Assembly: GCA_948471525.1 (NCBI GenBank)
Contig: CAOKSY010000007.1
Span: forward strand, 24,462 to 88,461
DNA from: an uncultured Clostridia bacterium
GTDB lineage: Bacteria > Bacillota > Clostridia > Christensenellales > UBA3700
DNA: 64,000 bases
Direction of reading: 5' to 3'
Positions 26,163 through 34,911 of this stretch are shown here, piece by piece. The notes below the pieces were generated by a model. The model was not told the origin of the DNA and did no database searches. It saw nothing but the letters and a program-made list of their open reading frames with translations. The translations under genes were made by a program, and so were the position numbers. Positions within the stretch are counted from its first letter, which is position 1. The number at the start of each line of letters is the position of its first letter.

Positions 26163-27199
26163 GTTTTAAAATGACTTTCCGTTGGTACGGAGAATCGGAC
26201 AAGGTCACTCTCGGTCAGATCAGACAGATACCGAGCGTGGTCGGAATAGTATCGGCGATATACGATACTCCCGTAGGCGAAGTGTGGAGCAACGAATCCA
26301 TATACGCTATGAAGAAACAGATAGAAGACGCGGGACTTACTTTTGAAGTAGTCGAGAGCGTGCCTGTACACGAGGATATAAAACTCGGCAACGCAAACGC
26401 GGCGAGACTGATAGAGAATTATAAAGAAAACGTCAGACGCCTCGGCAAAGCGGGGGTAAAATGTATATGCTATAATTTTATGCCGGTATTCGATTGGCTG
26501 AGAAGCAATCTGGCGCAACCGCTCGCCGACGGCTCCAATGCTTTGGCTTATGATCACAGGACGGTGCTTGATCTCAATCCTTTGACAAGCGAGCTGTCTC
26601 TTCCCGGTTGGGACGCGAGTTATACCAAGGAGGGATTAAAAGATCTTCTCAATCAATATAAAGATATCGACGAGGAAAAACTGTGGGAAAATATGTCGGT
26701 ATTCCTCAGAGAAGTTATACCGGTAGCCGAGGAGAGCGGAGTAAAGATGGCGATACATCCCGACGATCCGCCATGGGGAATATTCGGGCTTCCCAGAGTC
26801 ATCACCTGCGAGAAAAATCTAAAGAGATTTCTTTCCATTGTCGACAGTCCGTCCAACGGAGTTACGTTCTGTACGGGTTCGCTCGGCGTTGCTCCCGACA
26901 ATGATCTCGTCAAGATGATACATACCTGCAAGGGCAGAATACCGTTTGTGCATTTGAGAAATATCAAGATTACAGGCGATCATTGCTTCGAGGAGAGCGG
27001 TCATCTGTCGAGCGAAGGCAGTCTTGATATGTATGCAATAATCAAGGCTTTGCATGAAGACGGCTTCGACGGATACGTGAGACCCGATCACGGCAGGATG
27101 ATATGGGGCGAGACAGGCAGAGGCGGATACGGTCTCTACGACAGAGCTTTGGGCGCGATGTATCTTCAAGGAATAATAGAAGCCGTAGGGAAGTCCTGA
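26159..27199 (+). CDS. uxuA: mannonate dehydratase
   Basis: Protein of 346 residues that dehydrates D-mannonate to 2-keto-3-deoxygluconate. It has the UxuA TIM-barrel pattern: the N-terminal [33 protein letters not shown], the metal-binding stretch [13 protein letters not shown], the FCTGSLG segment, HLRNIK and the C-terminal [11 protein letters not shown]. The ATG is in an ATGA overlap with the uxaC stop, with GGAGGGAAAC upstream. Length is normal. The coupling of uxaC and uxuA shows that they act in series, and the missing oxidoreductase step is supplied by the SDR gene 103 nt downstream. Confidence 0.95.
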   Translation: MSFKMTFRWYGESDKVTLGQIRQIPSVVGIVSAIYDTPVGEVWSNESIYAMKKQIEDAGLTFEVVESVPVHEDIKLGNANAARLIENYKENVRRLGKAGVKCICYNFMPVFDWLRSNLAQPLADGSNALAYDHRTVLDLNPLTSELSLPGWDASYTKEGLKDLLNQYKDIDEEKLWENMSVFLREVIPVAEESGVKMAIHPDDPPWGIFGLPRVITCEKNLKRFLSIVDSPSNGVTFCTGSLGVAPDNDLVKMIHTCKGRIPFVHLRNIKITGDHCFEESGHLSSEGSLDMYAIIKALHEDGFDGYVRPDHGRMIWGETGRGGYGLYDRALGAMYLQGIIEAVGKS

Positions 27200-27250
27200 T
27201 GGATATCGTCTGCGGCGCATATCGGTTTGCCGCCACTGAAAAATTCGGTC

Positions 27251-27279
27251 TCGACAAATACCGATTATATTGATATAAT
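27251..27279 (+). promoter_or_regulatory. internal promoter before the SDR gene
   Basis: TCGACA at 27251-27256, a 17-bp spacer and TATAAT at 27274-27279, in the 103-nt gap after uxuA. It could give extra or independent expression of the SDR gene and those after it. Confidence 0.6.
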
Positions 27280-27302
27280 AAAATTATAAAGAGGGCAGAA
27301 GT

Positions 27303-28127
27303 ATGAAAGATAAAGTTGTTGTAATTACGGGAGCGGGCGGAGTGCTCTGTTCCACGATAGCGAAAGCATATGCAAGAGAGGGAGCGAAAGTTGCGCTTTT
27401 GGATCTCAAATTGGAGAGTGCTCAGGCGGTAGCCGACGAGATAGTCAAAGAGGGCGGAATAGCCAAGGCGTACGCCGTCAACTGTCTGGAAAAGGCTACG
27501 ATGGAGAAGGCTCGCGAAGAAATCGAAAGACAGCTCGGCGCATGCGATATTCTCGTCAACGGCGCGGGCGGCAATCATCCCAAGGGCACGACCAGCGGAG
27601 AATATTTCGACGCGGCGGACGTGGACGACGAGAGCAAGATATCTTTCTTCGATCTTGACGAAAAGGGAGTTGACTTCGTATTCAAACTCAACTTTTTGGC
27701 GACGTTCCTCACCACGCAGGTATTCGCAAAGGATATGATAGGCAGAGGCGGAGTAATAATCAATATTTCGAGTATGAACGCCTTTAGACCACTTACCAAG
27801 ATCCCCGCATACTCTGGAGCAAAGGCGAGCGTATCCAACTTTACTCAGTGGCTTGCGGTGCATTTTGCAAAAGAGGGAATAAGAGTCAACGCTATAGCGC
27901 CGGGATTCTTTGTCACCAATCAGAATAAAGCGTTGCTTTTCGACGCGGACGGCAATCCTACCGCGAGAACCAAAAAGATACTCGCCGGCACGCCGATGAA
28001 CAGATTCGGAGAAGCGGAAGAACTTCTCGGTACGGTGATGTGGCTGTCCGACAACGACAAGTCGGGATTCGTAACGGGAATAGTAGTGCCGATCGACGGA
28101 GGTTTCTCGGCATACTCCGGAGTGTAA
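27303..28127 (+). CDS. SDR-family D-mannonate oxidoreductase (fructuronate reductase)
   Basis: Protein of 274 residues of the classical short-chain dehydrogenase type. The cofactor loop reads TGAGGVLCSTIA near residue 10, NGAGGNHPKG follows strand 4, and the catalytic Ser-Tyr-Lys set is in SSMN...YSGAKAS. The FFDLDEKGVDFVFKLNF insert is typical of the SDR group annotated as mannonate oxidoreductase in Clostridia and Bacteroides. It should reduce D-fructuronate to D-mannonate with NAD(P)H, bridging UxaC and UxuA. It replaces the classic long UxuB polyol dehydrogenase, absent here. AGAGGG precedes the ATG. Confidence 0.88.
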   Translation: MKDKVVVITGAGGVLCSTIAKAYAREGAKVALLDLKLESAQAVADEIVKEGGIAKAYAVNCLEKATMEKAREEIERQLGACDILVNGAGGNHPKGTTSGEYFDAADVDDESKISFFDLDEKGVDFVFKLNFLATFLTTQVFAKDMIGRGGVIINISSMNAFRPLTKIPAYSGAKASVSNFTQWLAVHFAKEGIRVNAIAPGFFVTNQNKALLFDADGNPTARTKKILAGTPMNRFGEAEELLGTVMWLSDNDKSGFVTGIVVPIDGGFSAYSGV

Positions 28128-28155
28128 TATAATTAGAATAAAAATAGGAAGAATT

Positions 28156-29445
28156 ATGTTGAAGATAGCGGTGATAGGACTTGGCAGTCGCGGTAAAAAT
28201 TACGGTACTCACTTGGCCAAGAGAGGCGACGTGGAAATAGTCGCGATATGCGACAAATATCAGTCTAAGATAGACAACGTCAAGACGCTTTGGAAAGTAC
28301 CCGACAAAATGTGTTTTACAGATGAAAAAGATTTTTTCGCGCTGGGAAAGGTAGCCGACTGTATGCTTATCGCCACGCAGGACAGAGATCATTACGCTCA
28401 CGCAATGAAGGCTTTGGAACTCGGCTACGATCTTTTGGTGGAAAAACCTCTTTCGCCCAATATCGAAGAATGTCTGGATATTGAGGAATATGCGAGAAAG
28501 CACGGCAGAAAGGTGCTTGTCTGTCACGTATTGAGATATGCGAGTTATTACAGAAAGATAAAAGAGATGATAGACGCGGGCGTGCTCGGGGAGATCCAAC
28601 TTATCAAGCATGACGAAAACGTGTCTTACTGGCATTTCTGCCACTCTTACGTGAGAGGCAACTGGAGGCGCGAAGACGAGACGTCGCCTATGCTGCTTGC
28701 CAAGTGCTGTCACGATATGGATCTCATGTATTGGTTTACGGGAAGTAAGTGCAAGAGCCTGAACTCGTACGGCGGGCTGACATATTTCAATAAAGAGCAC
28801 AAGCCCGAAAACGCCGCAGACAACTGCTTTGACTGTCCTCACCGCAACACTTGCAACTTCGAGGTCGAACATCAGTATCTCGGCAGAAAGAAGATAATAG
28901 GCAGAGGTAAAAAGAAATTTCTGTGGGGTACGTACGCTTTCTGTACGTCGTCAAAGAAAAAGGACGTGCTCAACGCGCTCAAGACAGACGACCGCGCCAA
29001 GTTGTGGGCAAGATGCGTATTCGCCTGCGACAACGACGTTGCCGATTGTCAGACCGTGAATATGGAGATGGAGAACGGCGTCAAGATAATGATGACCGCC
29101 AACGCTTTCAACGAGCAGGATCATAGACACACCGAGATACGCGGAAGCAAGGGAATACTTATTGCCGACGATCGCGGCAGCGTCATAACGCTCAAACTTT
29201 TCGGCAAAAAGACAAAGAAGATAGTCGTCAATATAATACCGGTGATCAAAGGACATTTCGGCGGAGACGAAGGAGTCGTCAAAGCTACGGTAGGTATGAT
29301 GAAGGGCGATTCCGATCCGAATATGCAATACAGTTGGATCGCCGATACGGTAGAAAGCCATAGGATAGTGACCGCCGCGGAGATATCCAGACGCGAGGGC
29401 GGCAGAACTGTCGAGATGAGCGAGATCCCCGACATAAGGGAATAA
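28156..29445 (+). CDS. Gfo/Idh/MocA-family oxidoreductase with Cys-rich insert
   Basis: Protein of 429 residues. The N-terminal Rossmann domain shows AVIGLGSRGKNYG, and the family EKP motif is in LLVEKPLSP (about residue 98). The C-terminal domain has HDMDLMYWFTG, the usual catalytic His/Asp area. A cysteine group C-x2-C-x5-C in NCFDCPHRNTC (about residues 220-232) is known in one long subgroup of the family and may bind metal or stabilise the fold. It oxidises or reduces a sugar or sugar acid with NAD(P). It sits 28 nt after the SDR gene and is followed after 4 nt by the PHP gene, so it belongs to the uronate transcript. Confidence 0.85.
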   Translation: MLKIAVIGLGSRGKNYGTHLAKRGDVEIVAICDKYQSKIDNVKTLWKVPDKMCFTDEKDFFALGKVADCMLIATQDRDHYAHAMKALELGYDLLVEKPLSPNIEECLDIEEYARKHGRKVLVCHVLRYASYYRKIKEMIDAGVLGEIQLIKHDENVSYWHFCHSYVRGNWRREDETSPMLLAKCCHDMDLMYWFTGSKCKSLNSYGGLTYFNKEHKPENAADNCFDCPHRNTCNFEVEHQYLGRKKIIGRGKKKFLWGTYAFCTSSKKKDVLNALKTDDRAKLWARCVFACDNDVADCQTVNMEMENGVKIMMTANAFNEQDHRHTEIRGSKGILIADDRGSVITLKLFGKKTKKIVVNIIPVIKGHFGGDEGVVKATVGMMKGDSDPNMQYSWIADTVESHRIVTAAEISRREGGRTVEMSEIPDIRE

Positions 29446-29449
29446 TATT

Positions 29450-30943
29450 ATGGATATATTTTCTTCGACGTTGAGGCTGTTGCCGAGCGACAACAAGTCT
29501 CATATACAGGTGAAATTCTCGGTGCCCGACGGACTAAAATGTCTTACGGTATCCACCGTATATTCGCCAAAATACGAATACGACGAAGAAAAATGTATAA
29601 AAAAGATAGACGAGGGGCTTAGCCGCCAACAACTTGCAAGACCGCTCGGCTATCAGGAAAAGCGCAGATGCGTGCCGCTTGCCAATCATATCGCATGGTC
29701 GTTGGACGACAGCGAAAAGAGGTTGGGAACCGAGCATAGGCACAGACCCGATCAAACGCATATTATCAGCGAGATATATTCGTCCAACGGATTTATCAGG
29801 ACGCAGATCAAAGGCGGAGAATGGACGTTGACAGTCAGCGTCAACAGTATCGTCACCGATCATATCGACGTAGAGATTTCGGTAAAGGGATACGGGGATT
29901 ATCCGACGGCGCCCGAGCCTCGGGATTACGGAAGTCTTGCGATCTCCAACGATTCCGAGATAGGCAAGCTCACTTGGCAGAGAGTGGAGATGCACTGTCA
30001 TACGGTGGCTTCAGACGGGGATATGCAACCCGAGGAATTGGTGCAGAATGCGATAAAACGCGGATATAAGGCAATCTGTCTTACCGATCATAATACGGTC
30101 AGCAACGTCGAAGAAGTAAAGCGTTGCGCCGAGAAATACGGACTTATCGCAGCGGGCGGTATCGAATGGACTACTTTTTGGGGACACTTGACCGTCATAG
30201 GCGGCAAAAGCGACGTGATATGGACGGACATCGCGCCTGATAATATAGATAAATGTATAGCGCGGGCGCGCGAACTCGGAGACGTAGTCACGCTTGCGCA
30301 TCCCAAGCGGATAGGCTCGCCGCTGTGCGCGGGATGTCACAATCTCTTGGATATAAAGAGATGGGAAAACTTATCCGGATACGAAGTGTGGTCGCATTAC
30401 GACCCGAGCGTGTCGCCGGCGAATTTGCTTGCGAAAAGCGAGTGGATAAGCCTTCTCGACAGAGGATACAGATTGAGCGCGCTGTACGGCTACGACTGGC
30501 ACGCTCCCGACGAGGGCGGACCGTGTTATGCGTATACATATCTCGGTATAGACGGCGTACTTTCGCAAGATTCTATAGTCGACGCGGTAAAGCGAGGAAG
30601 AACGTATGTCACTATGGGATATTGCGTCGAGGTAAGTCTCGAGAGAGACGGTCAAATATATACCGTTGGCGAGGATATCTGTTCGGGTATATACAAAGTC
30701 AGAATAATGTGCGATAAGACAGCCGACTATCCCTTTGACAGCGTATTGGAAAGCATTGTCATTACGGGTAACGTATGCGAAGAGACGGTGTGTCGTTACG
30801 ACGGTAAGGAGACGGTATTCGACGTAGAAGTCAATGCGGCGGACGACGGATATCTGAGAATAGAAGGAAGAGGAAAAGTACAGGGCAGGTTATCGGATAT
30901 ATTCATCACAAGTCCGATATACGTAAAGGAGGAGAAATTATGA
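29450..30943 (+). CDS. CehA/McbA-type PHP-domain hydrolase
   Basis: Protein of 497 residues. The first 175 residues are a beta-rich domain of unknown role. From about residue 180 a PHP metal-dependent hydrolase follows: EMHCHTVASDGD (His182, His184), CLTDHNTV, the GGIEWTTFWGH segment, TLAHPKR and LYGYDWHAPDEGG. A further beta domain closes the protein (about 390-497). This order of parts matches the CehA/McbA group, phosphodiesterases or esterases of broad type. AAGGGA lies before the ATG, and the stop overlaps the next start (ATGA). In this locus it may remove a phosphate or ester substituent from the imported sugar; that is inference. Confidence 0.8.
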   Translation: MDIFSSTLRLLPSDNKSHIQVKFSVPDGLKCLTVSTVYSPKYEYDEEKCIKKIDEGLSRQQLARPLGYQEKRRCVPLANHIAWSLDDSEKRLGTEHRHRPDQTHIISEIYSSNGFIRTQIKGGEWTLTVSVNSIVTDHIDVEISVKGYGDYPTAPEPRDYGSLAISNDSEIGKLTWQRVEMHCHTVASDGDMQPEELVQNAIKRGYKAICLTDHNTVSNVEEVKRCAEKYGLIAAGGIEWTTFWGHLTVIGGKSDVIWTDIAPDNIDKCIARARELGDVVTLAHPKRIGSPLCAGCHNLLDIKRWENLSGYEVWSHYDPSVSPANLLAKSEWISLLDRGYRLSALYGYDWHAPDEGGPCYAYTYLGIDGVLSQDSIVDAVKRGRTYVTMGYCVEVSLERDGQIYTVGEDICSGIYKVRIMCDKTADYPFDSVLESIVITGNVCEETVCRYDGKETVFDVEVNAADDGYLRIEGRGKVQGRLSDIFITSPIYVKEEKL

Positions 30944-31563
30944 TAACTGCGCACGGCGGAGCAATGGGCACGGGAAGAAATACGCAGGCATATTTCGACA
31001 ATATCGACAAATATAACGCCGACGCGATAGAAGTGGATATATGGAAGAGAGGCGACACGCTCTATCTTTCGCACTTGCCGTCGCTGTTCGGATATAAGAA
31101 AAAATTGACCTTGAGATACGCTTTCGAGGTGGTAAAAGAAAAGCGTATAAAGATAAACTGCGATCTCAAAATGAACGGCATTATACGGGACGTGATCGCG
31201 CTTGCAAAAGAAGTGGGAGTAGAGGATCTGTTGATATATACCGGCTGCGCAAAACTCTCCGACGGTAAATTTATAGACTGCGGGGAAGCGTGGTTCAATT
31301 CTATGGGGATAAAGTATACGGCGAAAAACGTGCCGAAACTTAAAGCGTTGATTGACAGTTATCGCAATCCGCATTTTGCAGGGCTCAATCTCAACTATGC
31401 GAAGATAAACGATAAGTTTTTGGAAGAATGCAAAAAGCACGGACTGAGACTTAGCGTATTCACCGTCGACAACGAGGAAATAATGAAGAAGTACGCCAAG
31501 AAGATCGACGGCAATATCACTACCAACAAGCCTTTGAAGGTAAGAGAAATTTTGGAGAGCTGA
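30940..31563 (+). CDS. glycerophosphodiester phosphodiesterase-like protein
   Basis: Protein of 207 residues with a shortened GDPD TIM-barrel pattern. ITAHGGAMGTGRNT at the start corresponds to the HRG...ENT motif, with the His kept and the Arg replaced by Gly. IEVDIW carries the Glu-x-Asp metal ligands, LSHLP holds the second His, and FTVDNEE near the end is family-typical. Because the Arg is missing and the ENT Glu reads Arg, the substrate may differ from glycerophosphodiesters. GGAGGAG precedes the ATG in an ATGA overlap with the PHP gene, so the two are co-translated and may act on the same phosphodiester substituent. Confidence 0.75.
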   Translation: MITAHGGAMGTGRNTQAYFDNIDKYNADAIEVDIWKRGDTLYLSHLPSLFGYKKKLTLRYAFEVVKEKRIKINCDLKMNGIIRDVIALAKEVGVEDLLIYTGCAKLSDGKFIDCGEAWFNSMGIKYTAKNVPKLKALIDSYRNPHFAGLNLNYAKINDKFLEECKKHGLRLSVFTVDNEEIMKKYAKKIDGNITTNKPLKVREILES

Positions 31564-31597
31564 AGTTTATGCCGCGAAATGCGCGGTCTGGAGAATT

Positions 31598-32740
31598 ATG
31601 ATAAAACTTGCTGTAGTCGGTATAGGAAGAATGGGCGGCAGACATGCGCGCAACTTGATAAAAGGCGTTGTAAAAAACGCCCGTCTCGTCGCTGTCTGCG
31701 ATACCGACGGGGACAGGCTGTCGGAGTTCTGCGACAGATATAAAGTCGCAGGTTTCGCCGATCATATCAAGATGATAGAAGAGGTCAGACCCGACGGCGT
31801 TATAATAGCCACTCCGCATTATTCGCACGTGTCTATCGCATTGGACTGCGTGGAGCGGGACGTAAATATATTGGTGGAAAAGCCCATAAGCGTGACGGTA
31901 AAAGAGGCGTGTAGGCTGACAGACGCGCTCGCTGAAAAACCTCGATTGATCGCCGCAATTATGTTTAATCAACGCACCAACCGTCTTTATCGCAAAGCAA
32001 AGCAGCTGATAGAGGGCGGCGCTTTGGGAGATATACAGAGAGTCAATTTCACAGTCACCGACTGGTACCGCACGCAATTCTATTACGATATGGGCGGCTG
32101 GAGAGCGAGTTGGTCGGGCGAAGGCGGCGGCACGCTGATAAATCAATGCGTACATCAACTGGATATATTGCAGTGGCTTATAGGTATGCCCGAAAATATT
32201 ACTGCATTTTGCCGAACGGTCGACAGAGATATAACGACGGAAAACGACGTCACCGCAGTGATGAGATATAAAAATTTCGATTGCGTATTTACCGCTTCCA
32301 CTCACGAACTTCCGGGCACCAGACTGCTCGAAATAGCGGGAGACAGAGGTAAGTTATCTATAGGCAAATACAGTATGCGTTACGTTCGCAACAAGATGAG
32401 CGAACGCGAAGTCAATGCGAGAGCAACGCGCGATTACGGCAATTCGCAAGACAAGAAGACGGTCTCGCGCACTTATAGATACGGTCTGTCTAGACTGATA
32501 TTCGACGGGATTTACGGACAGCAGGCGAGGATATTGAAGAATTTTGCCAGCGCGATAGAGAACAGCGACAGGGATATGTTAATAGCGCGCGCCGAAGAGG
32601 GGCTCAACGGACTTTCGTTGATCAACGCAATGAATAGGTCGGCGTGGCTTGGCGAGTCGGTGACGATGCCTGCGGACTGCGATAGGTACGCGGATATGCT
32701 GGCAGAGAAAATAAAAGAAGAAAAAAATATAAAAGGATAA
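31598..32740 (+). CDS. Gfo/Idh/MocA-family sugar oxidoreductase (copy A)
   Basis: Protein of 380 residues. VGIGRMGGRHA near the start is the cofactor loop. The EKP motif is in VEKPISV (about residue 95). The substrate domain carries DWYRTQFYY, the Gly-rich SGEGGGTLINQ stretch and VHQLDILQW, whose His acts in catalysis in family members. It is clearly related to the oxidoreductase at 33711, which has the same blocks. This subgroup includes enzymes that oxidise the C3 hydroxyl of glycosides, such as DgpA of C-glycoside-degrading gut bacteria; assignment to that reaction is inference. GGAGAA precedes the ATG. Confidence 0.85.
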   Translation: MIKLAVVGIGRMGGRHARNLIKGVVKNARLVAVCDTDGDRLSEFCDRYKVAGFADHIKMIEEVRPDGVIIATPHYSHVSIALDCVERDVNILVEKPISVTVKEACRLTDALAEKPRLIAAIMFNQRTNRLYRKAKQLIEGGALGDIQRVNFTVTDWYRTQFYYDMGGWRASWSGEGGGTLINQCVHQLDILQWLIGMPENITAFCRTVDRDITTENDVTAVMRYKNFDCVFTASTHELPGTRLLEIAGDRGKLSIGKYSMRYVRNKMSEREVNARATRDYGNSQDKKTVSRTYRYGLSRLIFDGIYGQQARILKNFASAIENSDRDMLIARAEEGLNGLSLINAMNRSAWLGESVTMPADCDRYADMLAEKIKEEKNIKG

Positions 32741-32760
32741 ATTATTTAGCGGAGGGAATT

Positions 32761-33705
32761 ATGTCAAATATAAAGATTTCTGGATTTTACGATGAAGTTA
32801 GCGGCGATCTCAAGACGCAGCTCGAGACGATAAAATCTTACGGAGAGAGTTATCTCTGTCCGAGAAAGATCAACGGCAAGAACATAGCCGATTATACTGC
32901 GGAAGAGTTTGAGAGGGACGTCAAGCCTATGCTCGACGAGTACGGCGTAAAATTTTCGTCGATAGGTTCGCCTATAGGCAAGATAGGTCTTTACGATGAA
33001 GAAAAGTACGCCGCGCAATGTAAGAAATTGGCGGAACTCGTAAAAATATGTCGAATTATGGATTGCAAGTATATTCGTATGTTTTCATTCAGAGGACTCA
33101 GCGGCGATTATGAGAAAGATCTGCCCGAGGTCGTCAAGAAGATAAAAGGATTTTTGGATATCGTAAGAGATAGCGGAGTAGCGCTTTTGCACGAGAACGA
33201 AAAGAGGATATGGGCGGATACTCCCGAGAGAGTAATCAGACTTTATCAAGAGATAAACGACCCGCTATTCCAACTGTGTTTCGACGCTTCAAATTACGTA
33301 CAGTGCGGAGTGGACGTGCCGTCCGCGTATCAAAAACTCAAGGACGTCACAGTGTATTATCATATCAAAGATTGCTCCAAGGAGAAAGTGGAAGTGCCGG
33401 TCGGTCTCGGCATAGGCGATTATCAGAATATGATAGACGATTTGGTCAAGAGAGGTTACGACGGATTTATGACGCTCGAGCCGCATACCGGCAAGTATGC
33501 CGATCACAAAAAGAGCTTCCACTATTTCGGATGGTTGCTTTTCGGCATAGGTTTTGAGCATATCAACAAGTGGAGAAAGATTTTCCACGATATAGACAAG
33601 GCAAAAGGTCTTAAGCATACGGAAAAAGTGTCGAGACGTCAGATGATGGATTGGCAGTATTACGGACTTAAAGAAATGATAGAAAAGGCGGAAAAGGAGG
33701 CTTAA
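32761..33705 (+). CDS. sugar isomerase/epimerase-type TIM-barrel protein (AP endonuclease 2 superfamily)
   Basis: Protein of 314 residues of the xylose-isomerase-like TIM-barrel family. Probable metal ligands are the Glu in LLHENEKRI, the Asp in CFDASNYV, the His in YYHIKDC and the Glu in TLEPHTG, in the expected order. In gut bacteria such proteins next to Gfo/Idh oxidoreductases isomerise or eliminate keto-sugars; in C-glycoside cleavage (DfgA-type) they form the lyase core. It lies between two Gfo/Idh genes (21 nt and 6 nt away), so the three products likely act in sequence. GCGGAGGG precedes the ATG. The exact substrate is unknown. Confidence 0.82.
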   Translation: MSNIKISGFYDEVSGDLKTQLETIKSYGESYLCPRKINGKNIADYTAEEFERDVKPMLDEYGVKFSSIGSPIGKIGLYDEEKYAAQCKKLAELVKICRIMDCKYIRMFSFRGLSGDYEKDLPEVVKKIKGFLDIVRDSGVALLHENEKRIWADTPERVIRLYQEINDPLFQLCFDASNYVQCGVDVPSAYQKLKDVTVYYHIKDCSKEKVEVPVGLGIGDYQNMIDDLVKRGYDGFMTLEPHTGKYADHKKSFHYFGWLLFGIGFEHINKWRKIFHDIDKAKGLKHTEKVSRRQMMDWQYYGLKEMIEKAEKEA

Positions 33706-33710
33706 CGGCA

Positions 33711-34892
33711 ATGGCAAAAGTCAGATACGGAATTGTAGGAATAGGAAAACAGGGAAGCAGATACGCGGGACAGCTCTTTGCGGGCATGGACAAGAACGGA
33801 GTTTTGACGGCGGTCTGCGATATAGCGGAAGACAGACGCGAGTGGGCGAAAAATAAGTTCGGAGACAAGGTCAAAGTATTTGAAAATTACGAGGATATGT
33901 TTGCGAGCGGACTTATTGACGCGGTGTTGATAGATACTCCGCACTACGCGCATCCCGTGATAGCGAGAAAGGCGCTCGAGGCAAAGATCCATACTCTCAG
34001 CGATAAGCCTGCTGGCGTATATACCAAGGCAGTGAGAGAAGTGGCGGAGTACGCGAAGAGCGAGAGACCCGAAGTCAAGTTCGGACTTTTATACAATCAG
34101 AGGACAAGCAAGATATATAAGGCGGCAAAGGCTTTGATCGATTCGGGAGAACTGGGCAATCTCAAGAGGATAGTCTGGATTATCACCAACTGGTACAGAC
34201 CGCAAGCTTATTATTCTCAAGGCGGTTGGAGAGGCACTTGGGCTGGCGAAGGCGGCGGAGTGCTGATCAATCAGGATCCTCACCAGCTCGATCTTTTTAC
34301 TTGGCTCGCAGGCAGTAAGATAACCGGCGTCAACGCGATAGCGAGGACGGTGGGCAGACAGATCAACGTAGAGAACGACGTCACCGCTACCTGTACTTTC
34401 GAGAACGGCGCGACGGGAGTATTCATCACTTCTACGCACGAGGCTCCCGGCACCAACAGACTGGAGATCTCGGGAGACGGCGGCAAGATAGTAATTTCGG
34501 GCGGAGCCGACTTCACGATGAAATTGGAATTTACAAAACTCAATACGCTCGAACCGGAGTTTTCCAAGACCAATACAGTCTTTATGGGCAAACCCGGCAC
34601 GAAGAAAAAAGTCGTCAAGTTTATGCCTCACGAAATAATAAAGGGACTTTTGGTCGACAAGGGACAGCATATCAACGTCATACGCAACTTCTCTCAGGTA
34701 GTATCGGGCAAAGAGAAAAATCTTATCGGCAACTATGAGGAAGGTCTCAACGGACTTTCGTTCTCAAACGCTATCCATCTTTCCGCATGGCTGGGCAGGA
34801 CAGTCAGTCCGCAGGAAGAAGGATTTGAAGATCTGTATTACGAAGAGCTTCAGAAAAGGATTGCCGAAGAAAAGACAAACGGCGTAAAATAA
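33711..34892 (+). CDS. Gfo/Idh/MocA-family sugar oxidoreductase (copy B)
   Basis: Protein of 393 residues and a paralogue of the oxidoreductase at 31598. GIVGIGKQGSRYA is the cofactor loop. The usual EKP reads SDKPAGV, that is DKP, a conservative change of the loop that holds nicotinamide and substrate. The substrate domain has NWYRPQAYY, AGEGGGVLINQ and PHQLDLFTW. Two paralogues in one operon would suit a cycle in which one enzyme oxidises the sugar and the other reduces the product, sharing NAD. AAAAGGAGG overlaps the end of the TIM-barrel gene. Substrate identity is not visible. Confidence 0.85.
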   Translation: MAKVRYGIVGIGKQGSRYAGQLFAGMDKNGVLTAVCDIAEDRREWAKNKFGDKVKVFENYEDMFASGLIDAVLIDTPHYAHPVIARKALEAKIHTLSDKPAGVYTKAVREVAEYAKSERPEVKFGLLYNQRTSKIYKAAKALIDSGELGNLKRIVWIITNWYRPQAYYSQGGWRGTWAGEGGGVLINQDPHQLDLFTWLAGSKITGVNAIARTVGRQINVENDVTATCTFENGATGVFITSTHEAPGTNRLEISGDGGKIVISGGADFTMKLEFTKLNTLEPEFSKTNTVFMGKPGTKKKVVKFMPHEIIKGLLVDKGQHINVIRNFSQVVSGKEKNLIGNYEEGLNGLSFSNAIHLSAWLGRTVSPQEEGFEDLYYEELQKRIAEEKTNGVK

Positions 34893-34911
34893 ATCTCAGG
34901 GGTAAAGAATT

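Noticed and set aside
29450..30943. Histidinol phosphatase or DNA polymerase X PHP role
   Set aside because: The N-terminal beta domain and the motif order fit the CehA/McbA group, and no histidine or polymerase domain is present.
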